DNA from: an uncultured Bacteroidales bacterium
GTDB lineage: Bacteria; Bacteroidota; Bacteroidia; Bacteroidales; Bacteroidaceae
DNA length: 40,006 bases
Direction of reading: 5' to 3'
Assembly (NCBI GenBank): GCA_902786925.1
Contig: CADAEK010000030.1
Location: 1-40,006, forward strand
Under the pieces are notes generated by a model. That model saw only the letters and a program-made list of their open reading frames with translations. It ran no database searches and had not been told where the DNA came from. Made by a program: the position numbers and the translations under genes. Positions within the stretch are counted from its first letter, which is position 1; each line of letters starts with the position of its first letter. This document shows positions 25,320 to 32,545 of this stretch, piece by piece.

Positions 25320-25532
25320 ATGGCAGAACAAATGGTAAGAGTGAAACTTAGTACTCACTTCAAAACAAGGAATTGTAGCTTGAGCCAGTTGGCTAGTTTT
25401 GAGACGATGCTTCCTAGAAGCGAAGCAACAAGGCTGTTGAACGATATGGAAGGAAGGCGACGCCTTGTATTCCTGCACTATCCAAGTGCCATCAGCGTAG
25501 ATGATAAGGTTGCATACGATATCCTATGGTAA
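25320..25532 (+). CDS. Small protein of unknown function, first of an overlapping pair
   Basis: A 70-residue soluble protein, basic in its first third (VKLSTHFKTRN) and with a helix-rich centre (SLSQLASFETMLPRSEATRLLNDMEGRRR). Its stop overlaps the ATG of the next gene by 7 bases (ATGGTAA), so the two are almost surely translated together. The size and overlap resemble small two-gene modules such as toxin-antitoxin pairs, but I recognise neither protein and see no nuclease or DNA-binding motif. An immunity/effector or adaptor role is equally possible. Confidence 0.6.
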   Translation: MAEQMVRVKLSTHFKTRNCSLSQLASFETMLPRSEATRLLNDMEGRRRLVFLHYPSAISVDDKVAYDILW

Positions 25533-25927
25533 TGAAGATGGGACAGTCTTATCACTTCATGATGAATCAGCCGGGGTTCAATTGTGGTAATGTCTTGGAA
25601 ACTCTGTTCCGCTTCATTGCCATGGTTGACCCTGAATTCAAACGATTGGAGGATGACTTCCGCTTCGGGGAAAAACTATTACTGATTCATGACAGGTACA
25701 ACAATCAAGATATCCCCATAGCTGAAGAAGCACCCGAAGCCGACACCGACGTTCCATTTCTCTGGCTCGTTGATACTACTTATTATCTTCCCAAGCGAGA
25801 CATCAGTAAGACAGAACTGAATGACTTCGTTGAGGTTGTCAATGACAATTATGGTGACTATTGGTTGATTTCCAAGAGTCCTATTGGCTACCTGTGGATG
25901 GCATCAGAAAAATGGAGGAGTCACTAA
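25526..25927 (+). CDS. Unknown 133-residue protein, second of the overlapping pair
   Basis: A mixed alpha/beta acidic protein without signal peptide or membrane span. It contains an alternating region FGEKLLLIHDRYNNQ and a C-terminal part rich in aromatic residues (NYGDYWLISKSPIGYLWMASEKW). Alternative starts at the second or third Met are possible. It ends 95 bases before the shared hairpin at 26023-26058 and converges with the large leftward operon. I do not recognise the family. Confidence 0.6.
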   Translation: MVMKMGQSYHFMMNQPGFNCGNVLETLFRFIAMVDPEFKRLEDDFRFGEKLLLIHDRYNNQDIPIAEEAPEADTDVPFLWLVDTTYYLPKRDISKTELNDFVEVVNDNYGDYWLISKSPIGYLWMASEKWRSH

Positions 25928-26022
25928 TTATCTGTACTAATCTAAAAATGATACAGATGAAAATGAACTCTATCCTATGATGCTCATTAGAATAAAATGA
26001 TACCTCTCGTATGGTAAAACAA

Positions 26023-26063
26023 TGTCGGCAGTTACTTACGAGTATGTAACTGCCGACAATTTT
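26023..26063. terminator. Bidirectional terminator between convergent units
   Basis: TGTCGGCAGTTAC (26023-26035) pairs perfectly with GTAACTGCCGACA (26046-26058), loop of 10. ATTTTTAT follows on the plus strand and TTGTTTTA on the minus strand. It lies between the rightward pair and the 3' end of the leftward operon and can stop both. Confidence 0.85.
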
Positions 26064-26082
26064 TATAACAGCGATTGGTGTA

Positions 26083-26787
26083 TTATAGATTCTTTGTCGG
26101 ATCTACCTTTGAGAGATAGTCATCAAAAAAGTCTCCCAAGGTCTTATCTCTATTTCTTTTCACATCAAAAACTTTTGGAATACTATCAAAAACAACTCCA
26201 TCATTATACGCATAAGGATTTGTTAGATTTGCAAGCATTCTAATGCAGCCATCAATGTATTGGTTCATCAAAGATTCCCATTCCTCGTATGTGATATCGA
26301 TTCCTGGGAGACTCTCATTTTTACCATAACATATTATCAAATCCTTGATTTCAATTAAGAAATCTTTCCCACATTTGTTGCTTTTTTGATAGGATATAGT
26401 CTGATGGAAACTATTGAAAATATCTGGGTAATCTTTTCCAAATTGCAAATAAACCAGATGCTGCTGAAAGGCTTCTTTATTTTCCACCTTTACTTCGGAG
26501 ATATGTTCTGCCAAGTTGGCAAGTCCTAAATGATAGATGAACATACGGTCGTCGTTATGAATGAAATAATAATCATAATGACATCTATGATACTCTTGAA
26601 TCTTTGACCAGACAGGGCTTTCAAAATCAATAGATAAGATTGGTAAAGGCCATGCATTAAGTATTATATCTTCATATTTCTTTGAGTTGCTTTTCAGCAT
26701 ATCTACCGTATTCTCAATGAATTTTTTCCTTTCTTCTTCTGTCATTCTATCTCTATAGCTTTTAAATACTGCTGACGTAATCTTCAT
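26083..26787 (-). CDS. Unknown protein, last gene of the island operon
   Basis: A 234-residue soluble protein. The first ~50 residues are a charged helix (SYRDRMTEEERKKFIENTVDMLK). The rest is mixed, with many aromatic residues (HRCHYDYYFIHNDDRMFIYHLG) and an acidic middle. No signal peptide, membrane span or known catalytic motif was recognised. I chose the ATG at 26787; a GTG five codons upstream (26802) is in frame. It is separated from the small gene before it by about 76 bases, the largest gap in the operon, and ends 20 bases before the shared terminator. Confidence 0.6.
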   Translation of the reverse strand: MKITSAVFKSYRDRMTEEERKKFIENTVDMLKSNSKKYEDIILNAWPLPILSIDFESPVWSKIQEYHRCHYDYYFIHNDDRMFIYHLGLANLAEHISEVKVENKEAFQQHLVYLQFGKDYPDIFNSFHQTISYQKSNKCGKDFLIEIKDLIICYGKNESLPGIDITYEEWESLMNQYIDGCIRMLANLTNPYAYNDGVVFDSIPKVFDVKRNRDKTLGDFFDDYLSKVDPTKNL

Positions 26788-26863
26788 TTTTAAAGTGGCC
26801 ACCAGATCTTCTGATTATTAATAATAATATTTCTCTTTTGAATTTCTTTTTTTAAAAAGTATC

Positions 26864-27088
26864 TTAAATACTCTCCCTTTGGGAGCCATAGGGGCCAAAA
26901 TAACGGACTTTACAACCATTCTTGTAGTAAACCACTACTGCATCATTGACCCATCGGGCATCAATGATGGATGCATCGCAAGCGAGACCTGTAGTAGCGC
27001 CGCGACTGCTCCTTACATAAACCGTGTTGTTTTTGATAAACACTTCTTTTGTTTCGAGATATTCTCTCGGCCATTCTGAATTTCTCAT
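26864..27088 (-). CDS. Small beta-rich protein of unknown function
   Basis: A 74-residue protein predicted to be mostly beta strands (EVFIKNNTVYVRSS, then DAVVVYYKNGCKVRYFG). This could be an SH3-like or OB-like small barrel. The ATG at 27088 is the only good start. It follows the second SUMF1 gene by 36 bases in the same operon. I do not recognise it; it may be a small binding subunit of the system. Confidence 0.55.
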   Translation of the reverse strand: MRNSEWPREYLETKEVFIKNNTVYVRSSRGATTGLACDASIIDARWVNDAVVVYYKNGCKVRYFGPYGSQRESI

Positions 27089-27124
27089 AATGTTTTGTTT
27101 TTAATTGGATTAGACATTTATTGA

Positions 27125-28183
27125 TTACTCACCTTTTATAAGCTTAGAAAAGAAGGAGAGGATTCCAGATTTTGAGGATGATGGTTTCTCTTTTTTCTGT
27201 TTACTACCCGGGTTCTCTGAACGCGCTTTACTATTATTGCTGGAACGTGTCTTTCCCAATCCAAAATCAGATAGGGCAAGGCGAAAACCGATGTAATAAC
27301 TAGAAAAACTTGGTTCATTCCTATTATTACGTTTAACATCATAATACACGCGACATTCAAGAGCCTCATCGCACCATCCTCCGCCACGTTGTCCACGGAA
27401 GGATCCAACCTGATCCATGCACCATTCTCTCACATTGCCACTCATATCGTACAGCCCTAACTCATTTGCTTTTTTTGTTGCCACTTCGTGCGGACTTTTT
27501 GCACCATTGAACCTACACCATGCCACTTCGTCAACATTGTCACTTCCACTATACATGTAGCCATTGCTTTGGTTGCCACCGCGCGCTGCAAATTCCCATT
27601 CAGCTTCTGAGAGAAGGCGGAAATTCATTCCTGTTAATTGGTTTAGCTTCACGATGAATTCCTGACAATCGTACCATGACACATTTACCACAGGAAGATT
27701 GTTCCCTTCGTAGTTTCTTGAAGGATTGTTATTCATCACAGCTTTCCATAGAGCTTGCGTGACAGGCGTCTCACCACACATATAACTACTAAGAGTTACA
27801 GAACGATTCCCCATTTTGAATGTTCCTCCTTCTACGGGAACCATACGGAATGAGACTCCTTTCACTTTATATATTTCTTTTTTAGATAATTCTTTCCAAA
27901 CTTGCTGTTTTGCCTCTTCCTCTGCTTTTCGTCGTGCTGCCACCTCTGCCTTGCGCTTCGCTTCAGGATCAACAGCACGTTTTGCTTCTTCTTCGGCTTT
28001 GCGTTTTGCTTCCTCGTCTGCTTTTTGTTTAGCTTCGAACTCCTTCAATTTCTTTTCCATTTCCTCACGTTGCTTTTTGGCAGCTTCAAGTTCCTTTTGA
28101 AGTTGTTCCAACAACTGGTTCTGCTTGGCAGCGCTTCCTGCCTCAGCGTTATTATCGTTCTTTCGTCGTTCATCATAATTCAA
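27125..28183 (-). CDS. Coiled-coil plus SUMF1/FGE-sulfatase-fold protein
   Basis: A 352-residue protein with a charged coiled coil rich in Ala/Glu/Lys (about 10-98), a formylglycine-generating-enzyme (SUMF1) fold domain (about 107-305) and a basic Ser/Lys-rich tail ending in a short amphipathic helix (340-352). SUMF1 landmarks are GGTFKMGN, LLSEAEWEFAARGG, GLYDMSGNVREWC, RGGGWCDEALECR and IGFRLAL. Two Cys lie near the catalytic pair of true FGE but with different spacing, so oxidase activity is uncertain; many SUMF1 proteins are non-catalytic or bind ligands. The start must be TTG (28183), since TAA lies two codons upstream and no ATG is in frame. Its first ~33 codons come from a 99-bp repeat shared with the preceding gene. 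Confidence 0.75.
   Translation of the reverse strand: MNYDERRKNDNNAEAGSAAKQNQLLEQLQKELEAAKKQREEMEKKLKEFEAKQKADEEAKRKAEEEAKRAVDPEAKRKAEVAARRKAEEEAKQQVWKELSKKEIYKVKGVSFRMVPVEGGTFKMGNRSVTLSSYMCGETPVTQALWKAVMNNNPSRNYEGNNLPVVNVSWYDCQEFIVKLNQLTGMNFRLLSEAEWEFAARGGNQSNGYMYSGSDNVDEVAWCRFNGAKSPHEVATKKANELGLYDMSGNVREWCMDQVGSFRGQRGGGWCDEALECRVYYDVKRNNRNEPSFSSYYIGFRLALSDFGLGKTRSSNNSKARSENPGSKQKKEKPSSSKSGILSFFSKLIKGE
28062..28160 (-). repeat. 99-bp perfect direct repeat, copy B
   Basis: Identical over all 99 bases to 28727-28825, with the same orientation and coding frame. It encodes the start of the coiled coil (NDNNAEAGSAAKQNQLLEQL and onward) in both proteins. Here the position equal to the ATG of the other gene is AAG, and translation must start upstream at TTG. 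Confidence 0.95.
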
Positions 28184-28203
28184 TATTTATGAATTGTCGT
28201 TTT

Positions 28204-28827
28204 CTAAAAAAGATGATCTGGGAGTATTTCATATAAATACATAAACCCCTTTATTATAGCATATAGTACGAATAGGCCCCAACCACCCATAAGGATATTA
28301 AAAGGCGCTTCATTGTTGTTATCATCACTAGCAATAGAAGCACAGAAATAACTTATGAGACCTGAGACGATAACACCCATCCAAAAGAATACACTTTTAA
28401 CGGCATTTGAAAAATCTAATGCCATCCATAACAAAAAAGCAAAATGTATGAAGATAGGAAGAAAGGGAACTATCATTCTGACGATTTTCTTCTGACGTTC
28501 TTTTTTCTTACGCTTCTCTTCCTCCATTTGCCTTTGTTGAGCTTCTTTCTTCTTTGCTTCGATGGCGCTGACACGCATTCGCTCTGCTTCTGCTTTCTTG
28601 CGTTTAGCCTCTTTTTCCCGATTCTTCTTTTCTGTTTCTTCCTTACGTTTCTTTTCCGTTTCGGCCATACGCTCTGCCTCTACTTTCCTACGTTCTGCCT
28701 CAAGCTCTTTCGTCTTCTTCTCCATCTCCTCACGTTGCTTTTTGGCAGCTTCAAGTTCCTTTTGAAGTTGTTCCAACAACTGGTTCTGCTTGGCAGCGCT
28801 TCCTGCCTCAGCGTTATTATCGTTCAT
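28204..28827 (-). CDS. Coiled-coil membrane protein
   Basis: A 207-residue protein with a long, highly charged coiled coil (about 1-115, many AERRK/AERM words) and a C-terminal hydrophobic half with three likely membrane spans (about 118-136, 144-163 and 177-196). The N-terminal ~33 residues are identical to those of the SUMF1 protein encoded next, through a 99-bp repeat. It probably anchors part of the system to the inner membrane, using the coil to meet shared partners. ATG at 28825-28827 lies 3 bases after the previous stop. Confidence 0.75.
   Translation of the reverse strand: MNDNNAEAGSAAKQNQLLEQLQKELEAAKKQREEMEKKTKELEAERRKVEAERMAETEKKRKEETEKKNREKEAKRKKAEAERMRVSAIEAKKKEAQQRQMEEEKRKKKERQKKIVRMIVPFLPIFIHFAFLLWMALDFSNAVKSVFFWMGVIVSGLISYFCASIASDDNNNEAPFNILMGGWGLFVLYAIIKGFMYLYEILPDHLF
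28727..28825 (-). repeat. 99-bp perfect direct repeat, copy A
   Basis: Identical to 28062-28160 with 665 bases from start to start. Identity begins within the ATG codon of the membrane protein gene. Recombination between copies would delete the membrane-protein body and give the SUMF1 gene an ATG start. Confidence 0.95.
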
Positions 28828-28830
28828 GTA

Positions 28831-29886
28831 TCATAGCGTCTGGTGCGAAGAAATGAAATCAGATGCTTCGTCCGTTGCCTTGCAAACCAATCTTGCGGTC
28901 CAAATCGCTTCTCGCCAATTACCTTTCAATTTGTTACTTCCCTCATTGCGAACATATACAGGCTGGTCGCTGCTTCTAAAACATCTGGTTGTTCCCCTTG
29001 TAACGACAGGATCTGTAGGCCAATCATAGGAGTCTTCTGGGTAATTTGCCAGCATATCCTTACACCATTCTGCAAGCCCGAAATACCAACCGTTAGAATT
29101 ATGCCGCACATAATTCATGCCATATATGCCCCAACAATTGGGCTTGCCAAGGTTATCAGCCTTGGCAAGCCCGATATCCTGAACTTTGTCATCGAAGGCT
29201 GTAATGCCATCAATCAAACATGAATAATTAAAGTAATCGTCCATACCTGCCCGTGCCACATATTCCCATTGTGCCTCGCTTATCAAATCAAAGTTCAAAC
29301 CTGTGATGGCATTGACACGACGCAAGAAGAACCAGAAGTCATCGTTGATGCTATTGATGCTTGCAGGTGTGAAATCCGAATCATTGAATGGTGCTTCCTC
29401 ACCAATGGCAAGCCACAACATGTTAGGTATCGGGTACTTCATGCAATAGAAAGAAGACAAACGTACATAATGAGCCGGTTTGACATTCCGTCTATCCGAC
29501 AAATCATTTCCCATACGGAATGAACCGCCGTCAATAAACTTCATTGAATTGCATAGGAATGCAATAAGGTCACCTCGGTTTCGCAACCGTTCTATTACGG
29601 CCTTCTCCGAATCCGTATTTAGCTCTGCACGTAATCTGTTAATCTCTTGTTGTATGCGCTGAATCTCAGATTGATTGTCTGGGACAGTTGGCGCGATTGG
29701 TCTTACAGGAGGTGCAGAAGTGACTGGTGCAGATGGAATAGTAGCCGGTGTGTTAAAACGAGGAGGCGTAAAAGACACGCCTTGCATCGGCTGGGAACTA
29801 TTCGGTTGAGAGATAGTACCTGCTTCATTCATCTTTTTGACGAAATCGCCAAATAAATCGGCGTTCGATTTTTTGTAGTCTGCCAT
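28831..29886 (-). CDS. SUMF1/FGE-fold protein with proline-rich linker
   Basis: A 351-residue protein. Residues 1-25 include a short helix (NADLFGDFVKKMNEAG), 26-72 is a Pro/Ser/Thr-rich linker, 73-105 a coiled coil, and about 115-335 a divergent SUMF1 domain. Landmarks are FIDGGSFRMGND, FDLISEAQWEYVARAGM, GIYGMN and a C-terminal TARLVCK. The Cys pair of catalytic FGE is not preserved in position, so a binding or structural role is more likely than oxidation. It starts 2 bases after the Hsp70 stop and ends 3 bases before the membrane protein gene, tying Hsp70 and SUMF1 functions together. Confidence 0.75.
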   Translation of the reverse strand: MADYKKSNADLFGDFVKKMNEAGTISQPNSSQPMQGVSFTPPRFNTPATIPSAPVTSAPPVRPIAPTVPDNQSEIQRIQQEINRLRAELNTDSEKAVIERLRNRGDLIAFLCNSMKFIDGGSFRMGNDLSDRRNVKPAHYVRLSSFYCMKYPIPNMLWLAIGEEAPFNDSDFTPASINSINDDFWFFLRRVNAITGLNFDLISEAQWEYVARAGMDDYFNYSCLIDGITAFDDKVQDIGLAKADNLGKPNCWGIYGMNYVRHNSNGWYFGLAEWCKDMLANYPEDSYDWPTDPVVTRGTTRCFRSSDQPVYVRNEGSNKLKGNWREAIWTARLVCKATDEASDFISSHQTL

Positions 29887-29888
29887 AA

Positions 29889-31427
29889 TTATCCCATTAG
29901 AGCTATTGAGTTTTCAATAATCTTGCGAGTCTCAGAATCGATAAGGTCATTACCGCAATTGACATCAATATTTGTTGTCGTCTTATCGCATGTCAACCTC
30001 AAGTGAATCATTCCATTAGCGTCTCGCTCCACCTGTAGGGAAACACTCGTTCCACGAGGGTATTCCTTTCCAAGACCAACGGACCTGCGAAGGATGCTTC
30101 TTTCTTTACTTTCCCCAAACCTCGCATAATCTGAAGCAACAATATTTTCAAAGATTTCGATTGTATATTCCGAACACTTCTTACTTAGAGCAAGTGTATC
30201 CACTTTGTTAGAGAACACCATCGGTTCGTTTGATTTCACAATGTTCTTGATTTGCGTAACCCCGTCCTTCAGAATCTTTATTCCGTAAGAATGAGTCGCC
30301 TTGTCCTCAATCGCTTTCAGATTGCTTGTAGAAGTCTTCATACCAGCAGACAACATCTGAGCATATTTCGCTGCACCCATTGCGATGGCTGTATCAGGAT
30401 CTTTAATACGAAGCCATTGGTCTTCTGTCCTGTCTTTCCCGTAGATGGCGCCATATTTCTTAACGATGGCTTTCTTTATCATCGGCATTTTCGACGAACC
30501 GCCGACTGTGAGGAAGAAATCAATCTTCAGTTTGGGGTCTTGTTTCTTGGCATTCTCTATAGCATTGTCAACAAGAGTCATGCATCGATTAAGCAGATGC
30601 TGGGCAGCATTTTCGAAGTCAGACATTTCTATCTCTACGGAATCATCATCCGATAATTCAAGATCCGCATCACCTTGGGACAAGAGTTTCTTACATTCCT
30701 CTGTACGGTTCATGAGTTTATTCCACTTCTTGGAATCGGTCGGAATAGGCTTTTCTGCCATACGCAAGGCCAGTTTGAGAAGCACCTCGTCCCAATCCAC
30801 ACCTCCAAGATGCCCGTCACCCGTAGGGGTTCCAAGGACAACATAATTACCCCCTTGGTTGCGTACGATGCTAACGTCGAGTGTTCCGCCGCCCAAGTCA
30901 AACACCAATACCGTGTTACCTGCAGGAATATCGTATGCAATAGCGGCTGCCGTAGGCTCCTGTAAAAGTCCCAGCACATGAACACCTGCCAACTCTGCTG
31001 CAAGTTTGGTACGAGCGCGTTGGATTTCATCAAATTTTGCAGGGACAGTAATGACGGCTTCCTTTATTTCCGGACGTCCTGCACCTTTTTCCAGAATATT
31101 AGCCTCTTTTACCAGATGTCTGATAATACAGGCCTGCACCTCAATGGGAGTGATGGGTCGCTTAACGCCCTTGACCGTAATCTGTTCATCGCAATACTCT
31201 TTATGCATTTCGCGCTTCACAAAAGCCTTTGTACATTCGGGCTTAGTACGCATACAATTTTTTGCATTAAATCCCACAATAGGACGAGCCGTAGTAGGAT
31301 CAAATGTCACTACAGAGGGAGTCGCAGAAGAATTGTCGGCAATCTGCAACGCTTCTATTCCTCCACTTCCATCACTTCTTGCAATACAAGAATAGGTCGT
31401 ACCTAAATCAATACCATATACTGCCAT
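29889..31427 (-). CDS. Hsp70/DnaK-like chaperone without lid
   Basis: A 512-residue Hsp70. Its ATPase domain is complete: phosphate-1 loop GIDLGTTYSCIA, phosphate-2 VFDLGGGTLDVSI (about 175-187), adenosine motif VGGSSKMPMI (about 308-317), and KRE and EPTAAAIAY words. The part after about 385 is a short, divergent substrate-binding beta domain, and the helical lid and DnaK C-terminal tail are absent (E. coli DnaK has 638 residues). This points to a dedicated chaperone rather than the housekeeping DnaK. ATG at 31427 preferred over TTG at 31433. It directly follows the GrpE-like gene; no J-domain protein is visible in the window. Confidence 0.9.
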   Translation of the reverse strand: MAVYGIDLGTTYSCIARSDGSGGIEALQIADNSSATPSVVTFDPTTARPIVGFNAKNCMRTKPECTKAFVKREMHKEYCDEQITVKGVKRPITPIEVQACIIRHLVKEANILEKGAGRPEIKEAVITVPAKFDEIQRARTKLAAELAGVHVLGLLQEPTAAAIAYDIPAGNTVLVFDLGGGTLDVSIVRNQGGNYVVLGTPTGDGHLGGVDWDEVLLKLALRMAEKPIPTDSKKWNKLMNRTEECKKLLSQGDADLELSDDDSVEIEMSDFENAAQHLLNRCMTLVDNAIENAKKQDPKLKIDFFLTVGGSSKMPMIKKAIVKKYGAIYGKDRTEDQWLRIKDPDTAIAMGAAKYAQMLSAGMKTSTSNLKAIEDKATHSYGIKILKDGVTQIKNIVKSNEPMVFSNKVDTLALSKKCSEYTIEIFENIVASDYARFGESKERSILRRSVGLGKEYPRGTSVSLQVERDANGMIHLRLTCDKTTTNIDVNCGNDLIDSETRKIIENSIALMG

Positions 31428-31433
31428 ACTCAA

Positions 31434-31991
31434 TTATCTATACATCGTTACTTTTTCACGTTCTATATACCATACTTTATTGGAATCGCCATTGAGGGAC
31501 GGAATCTCCCAGATGAAGGCAGGAACAACACTTCTCTCAACACGATTTTCCAGATCACTGAGCTTGGCTAATGGCATGACGAGCTCAGTGTCATATTCAT
31601 CCAGTCCAAAGATCTGCATGCTTGATTCATCAAAAAAGTCTCCTTCTTCGGAACTATATAACATAATCCCCAAAGGCTTGAATTTCTTAGCAAGACGTCC
31701 TAGCACCCAGCGTAGTGTCTTGACATCAAGATTAGGGTTGTCTTCCTCGACCCCGTTTTCAAGATTAAAAATACGGGTACATATCTCGGTGTAAGACTTG
31801 ATAAGTGCATCGATACCATAATTACGCATCAATTTGAAATTTGAATCTGCCCGATAAGCTTCCAATTCCTTACGCATGACTGCGACATCAGTTGCTTGGG
31901 CCTGATTCTGTACCAATTGGGCAACATTAAACTGGATATTTGAGAGGAGTTGTGCCATCAACTCCAATTCATTCATATTAGATTCATCCAT
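31434..31991 (-). CDS. GrpE-like nucleotide-exchange protein (probable)
   Basis: A 185-residue protein. After a helical N terminus (about 1-45) comes a segment resembling the GrpE helical stalk: MRKELEAYRADSNFKLMRNYG, then IDALIKSYTEICTRIFNLE. A C-terminal region (about 155-185) with strands (VVPAFIWEIPS, KVWYIEREKVTMYR) could be the GrpE beta domain. GrpE proteins release ADP from Hsp70. The Hsp70 gene follows at once, which supports the call. Overall similarity is low, and the usual GrpE C-terminal motif (GY...R.A.V.V) is not clear, so another partner protein is possible. Confidence 0.55.
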   Translation of the reverse strand: MDESNMNELELMAQLLSNIQFNVAQLVQNQAQATDVAVMRKELEAYRADSNFKLMRNYGIDALIKSYTEICTRIFNLENGVEEDNPNLDVKTLRWVLGRLAKKFKPLGIMLYSSEEGDFFDESSMQIFGLDEYDTELVMPLAKLSDLENRVERSVVPAFIWEIPSLNGDSNKVWYIEREKVTMYR

Positions 31992-31993
31992 AT

Positions 31994-32539
31994 CTATTTC
32001 AATTTTTTATTTCCTATCAATCTGAATCTGAGACCTCCTGCAAAGACATCCTGGTTTTTCGATATAGGATGAGTACCAGAAGTTATTGGTACGGCAGACG
32101 GATTGTCAATCGTGATGGGACCATTGATAGGGCAGACAGAAAAAGAAGGTTTCTTTTTATTTCCGCTATCAACGAGTTTAACTTCTATCACAAAATGTTC
32201 GGCTGCCAAGTCACCTACTGTCACTTGTTGATGAGTCTTATCTGCCTTACCTGAACCCAAATAATTGACACCAAGAGAGAGAGGGTAAACATTCTGAGCC
32301 TCAGATTCATCAAACTGAACAAGGTATGCATAAGGCCGCTGTATAGCATTCTCCTGTTCTTCCTTACGTTTCTTCCAAATCTTTTTGGCTACAGACAAGC
32401 GTTCCTCCTCATACTTTTTTACTGCAGAGGAAACCTCATCGGGTAAAAAATGAATCTCATATCCGCACTCGCTGCACAGATATCCATTTAAAAAGATCTC
32501 ATGGCCACAAACAGGGCAAGTATTGCTAAATAATCCCAT
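31994..32539 (-). CDS. Zinc-ribbon plus degenerate FHA-domain protein
   Basis: A 181-residue protein with an N-terminal zinc ribbon (CPVCG at about 8-12 and CSECG at about 22-26), a charged helix (about 35-65) and an FHA-like beta-sandwich (about 75-178). FHA domains bind phospho-threonine. Here the expected GR of the binding loop reads GS, and the SxxH site reads AAEH, so phosphopeptide binding may be lost or altered. Similar zinc-ribbon/FHA proteins often act as scaffolds in kinase- or AAA-linked systems. It lies 6 bases after the AAA+ gene and 2 bases before the GrpE-like gene. Confidence 0.7.
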   Translation of the reverse strand: MGLFSNTCPVCGHEIFLNGYLCSECGYEIHFLPDEVSSAVKKYEEERLSVAKKIWKKRKEEQENAIQRPYAYLVQFDESEAQNVYPLSLGVNYLGSGKADKTHQQVTVGDLAAEHFVIEVKLVDSGNKKKPSFSVCPINGPITIDNPSAVPITSGTHPISKNQDVFAGGLRFRLIGNKKLK

Positions 32540-32545
32540 ATATGC

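Noticed and set aside
26022..26243. 73-residue plus-strand frame opposite the last island gene
   Set aside because: It starts in the terminator hairpin and runs antisense to a longer frame with better protein character.
27816..28836. Long plus-strand frames with Phe/Ser/Leu-rich products
   Set aside because: They are antisense images of Lys/Glu-rich coiled-coil codons.
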